From: Deltaproteobacteria bacterium
GTDB lineage: Bacteria; Desulfobacterota; SM23-61
Direction of reading: 5' to 3'
Assembly (NCBI GenBank): GCA_029857975.1
Contig: JAOUFX010000234.1
Location: forward strand, 1 to 5,809
Length of the DNA: 5,809 bases
Position 1 is the first letter of the stretch; the number at the start of each line of letters is the position of its first letter. This document shows positions 5,270-5,809 of this stretch, piece by piece. Position numbers and translations under genes: made by a program. Below the pieces are notes generated by a model. The model worked only from the letters and a program-made list of their open reading frames with translations. It ran no database searches and had not been told where the DNA came from.

Positions 5270-5809
5270 ATTCCGCAGCCCATCATTTTGGTCGAAAGGC
5301 TAAGCCATATTTACAATCAGGGAACTCCTTTGGAAAAAAAAGCCTTGGCGGAGGTTTCCCTGCAGATTGAAGAAGGGGAATGTGTGGGAATTGTGGGGGA
5401 AACGGGTTCGGGGAAAACTACGCTGGTGCAGCATTTAAACGGGTTATTAAAACCTTCTTCAGGGAAGATATGGGTGGAAGGGGTGGAAATTAGCCAGGCC
5501 GGAACCTCCTGGGTTAAGCTGCGGCAGCGCATAGGGCTTGTCTTTCAATATCCGGAACATCAGCTTTTTGAAGAGACCGTTTTTGATGATATTTCCTTCG
5601 TTTTACGCCAGCGCAAAATTCTTGCGGCTGAAGATATTGCAATGCGGGTGAAGTCGGCCTGTGCGGCCGTGGGCTTGGATTATGAGGATTTTCGTCGGCG
5701 GTCTCCTTTTGAGCTAAGCAGTGGAGAAATGAGACGAGCCGCCTTGGCCGGCATTTTAATCCAGGAGCCAAGCCTGCTCGTTTTGGACGAGCCTACCGTC
5801 GGTTTGGAT
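5270..5809 (+). CDS. ecfA2: Energy-coupling factor transporter ATPase, EcfA2-like (partial, C-terminus off the right edge)
   Basis: 180 codons of an ABC ATPase. Walker A is GETGSGKTT (43-51), the Q-loop is FQYPEHQLF (92-100, typical of ECF/CbiO-type ATPases), the signature is ELSSGEMRR (148-156), Walker B is LLVLDEP (169-175) and the D-loop GLD closes the window. The early YNQGTPLEKKAL stretch (15-26) is characteristic of EcfA2 rather than EcfA1. Such ATPases pair with EcfA1 and the EcfT membrane protein to power uptake of vitamins or metals chosen by separate S-components; those partners should lie beyond the right edge. The signature reads LSSGE where LSGGQ is usual; the second serine replaces a normally conserved glycine. 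The start appears to be ATT at 5270, with AAGGAG six nt before it; TTG at 5288 is the alternative. The first residues (PQPIILVERLSHIY) extend the protein to the usual EcfA2 N-terminus, supporting ATT. It is ten nt after the EF-Tu-like gene, clearly the same transcript. Full family length is about 280-290 aa. Confidence 0.88.
   Translation, partial: MPQPIILVERLSHIYNQGTPLEKKALAEVSLQIEEGECVGIVGETGSGKTTLVQHLNGLLKPSSGKIWVEGVEISQAGTSWVKLRQRIGLVFQYPEHQLFEETVFDDISFVLRQRKILAAEDIAMRVKSACAAVGLDYEDFRRRSPFELSSGEMRRAALAGILIQEPSLLVLDEPTVGLD

Noticed and set aside
4852..5286. 144-codon minus-strand frame
   Set aside because: It is antisense to the EF-Tu-like gene, the promoter and the leader. Its Phe/Leu-rich product looks like a shadow, and its start lies inside the ATPase gene.
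1..5809. CRISPR array, tRNA genes, insertion-sequence transposase
   Set aside because: No regularly spaced direct repeats, no cloverleaf-like sequence with a TTC box, and no transposase-like frame were seen.

Overview
The window looks like part of an anaerobic bacterial chromosome. Three leftward products belong to oxygen-sensitive or anaerobe-typical families (an Fe-S serine-dehydratase-type lyase, a PreA-like FMN/2x[4Fe-4S] protein, RraA-type lyases). Ribosome binding sites are strong AGGAGG types and both visible promoters are near-consensus sigma-70. An EcfA2-type transporter ATPase and a stand-alone EF-Tu-domain-II protein fit Firmicutes or Desulfobacterota (syntroph-like), but the sequence does not decide between them.

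Left part (1-4304, minus strand): one tightly packed leftward operon, read from right to left. It holds a FadR-type GntR regulator, a PreA-like oxidoreductase overlapping it by 8 nt, two tandem divergent RraA/HMG-aldolase-like proteins, and a serine-dehydratase-alpha-like Fe-S lyase that runs off the left edge. A promoter (TTGACA, 17 nt, TATATA) sits just upstream of the regulator. The set reads as a regulated catabolic route: oxidation or reduction of a C-C or C-N bond, retro-aldol or decarboxylation chemistry, then elimination from a hydroxy- or amino-acid. The substrate is unknown. Residues used by dihydropyrimidine dehydrogenase to hold uracil appear to be replaced, so plain pyrimidine catabolism is unlikely.

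Middle part (about 4364-4898): an intergenic region between the divergent promoters. A GC-rich block (about 64% G+C over 4441-4680 by hand count, against about 31% in 4301-4440) holds two adjacent long imperfect hairpins, 4448-4626 and 4647-4834. I see no convincing gene here. The block could be a structured RNA or a small non-autonomous mobile element, and I do not recognise its family.

Right part (4899-5809, plus strand): a perfect-hexamer promoter (TTGACA, 18 nt, TATAAT) and a short leader whose 11-bp hairpin abuts the Shine-Dalgarno. These precede an 85-aa protein consisting only of an EF-Tu domain-II-like barrel. Ten nt later comes an ECF-transporter ATPase (EcfA2-like), cut by the right edge, which appears to start at a rare ATT codon.
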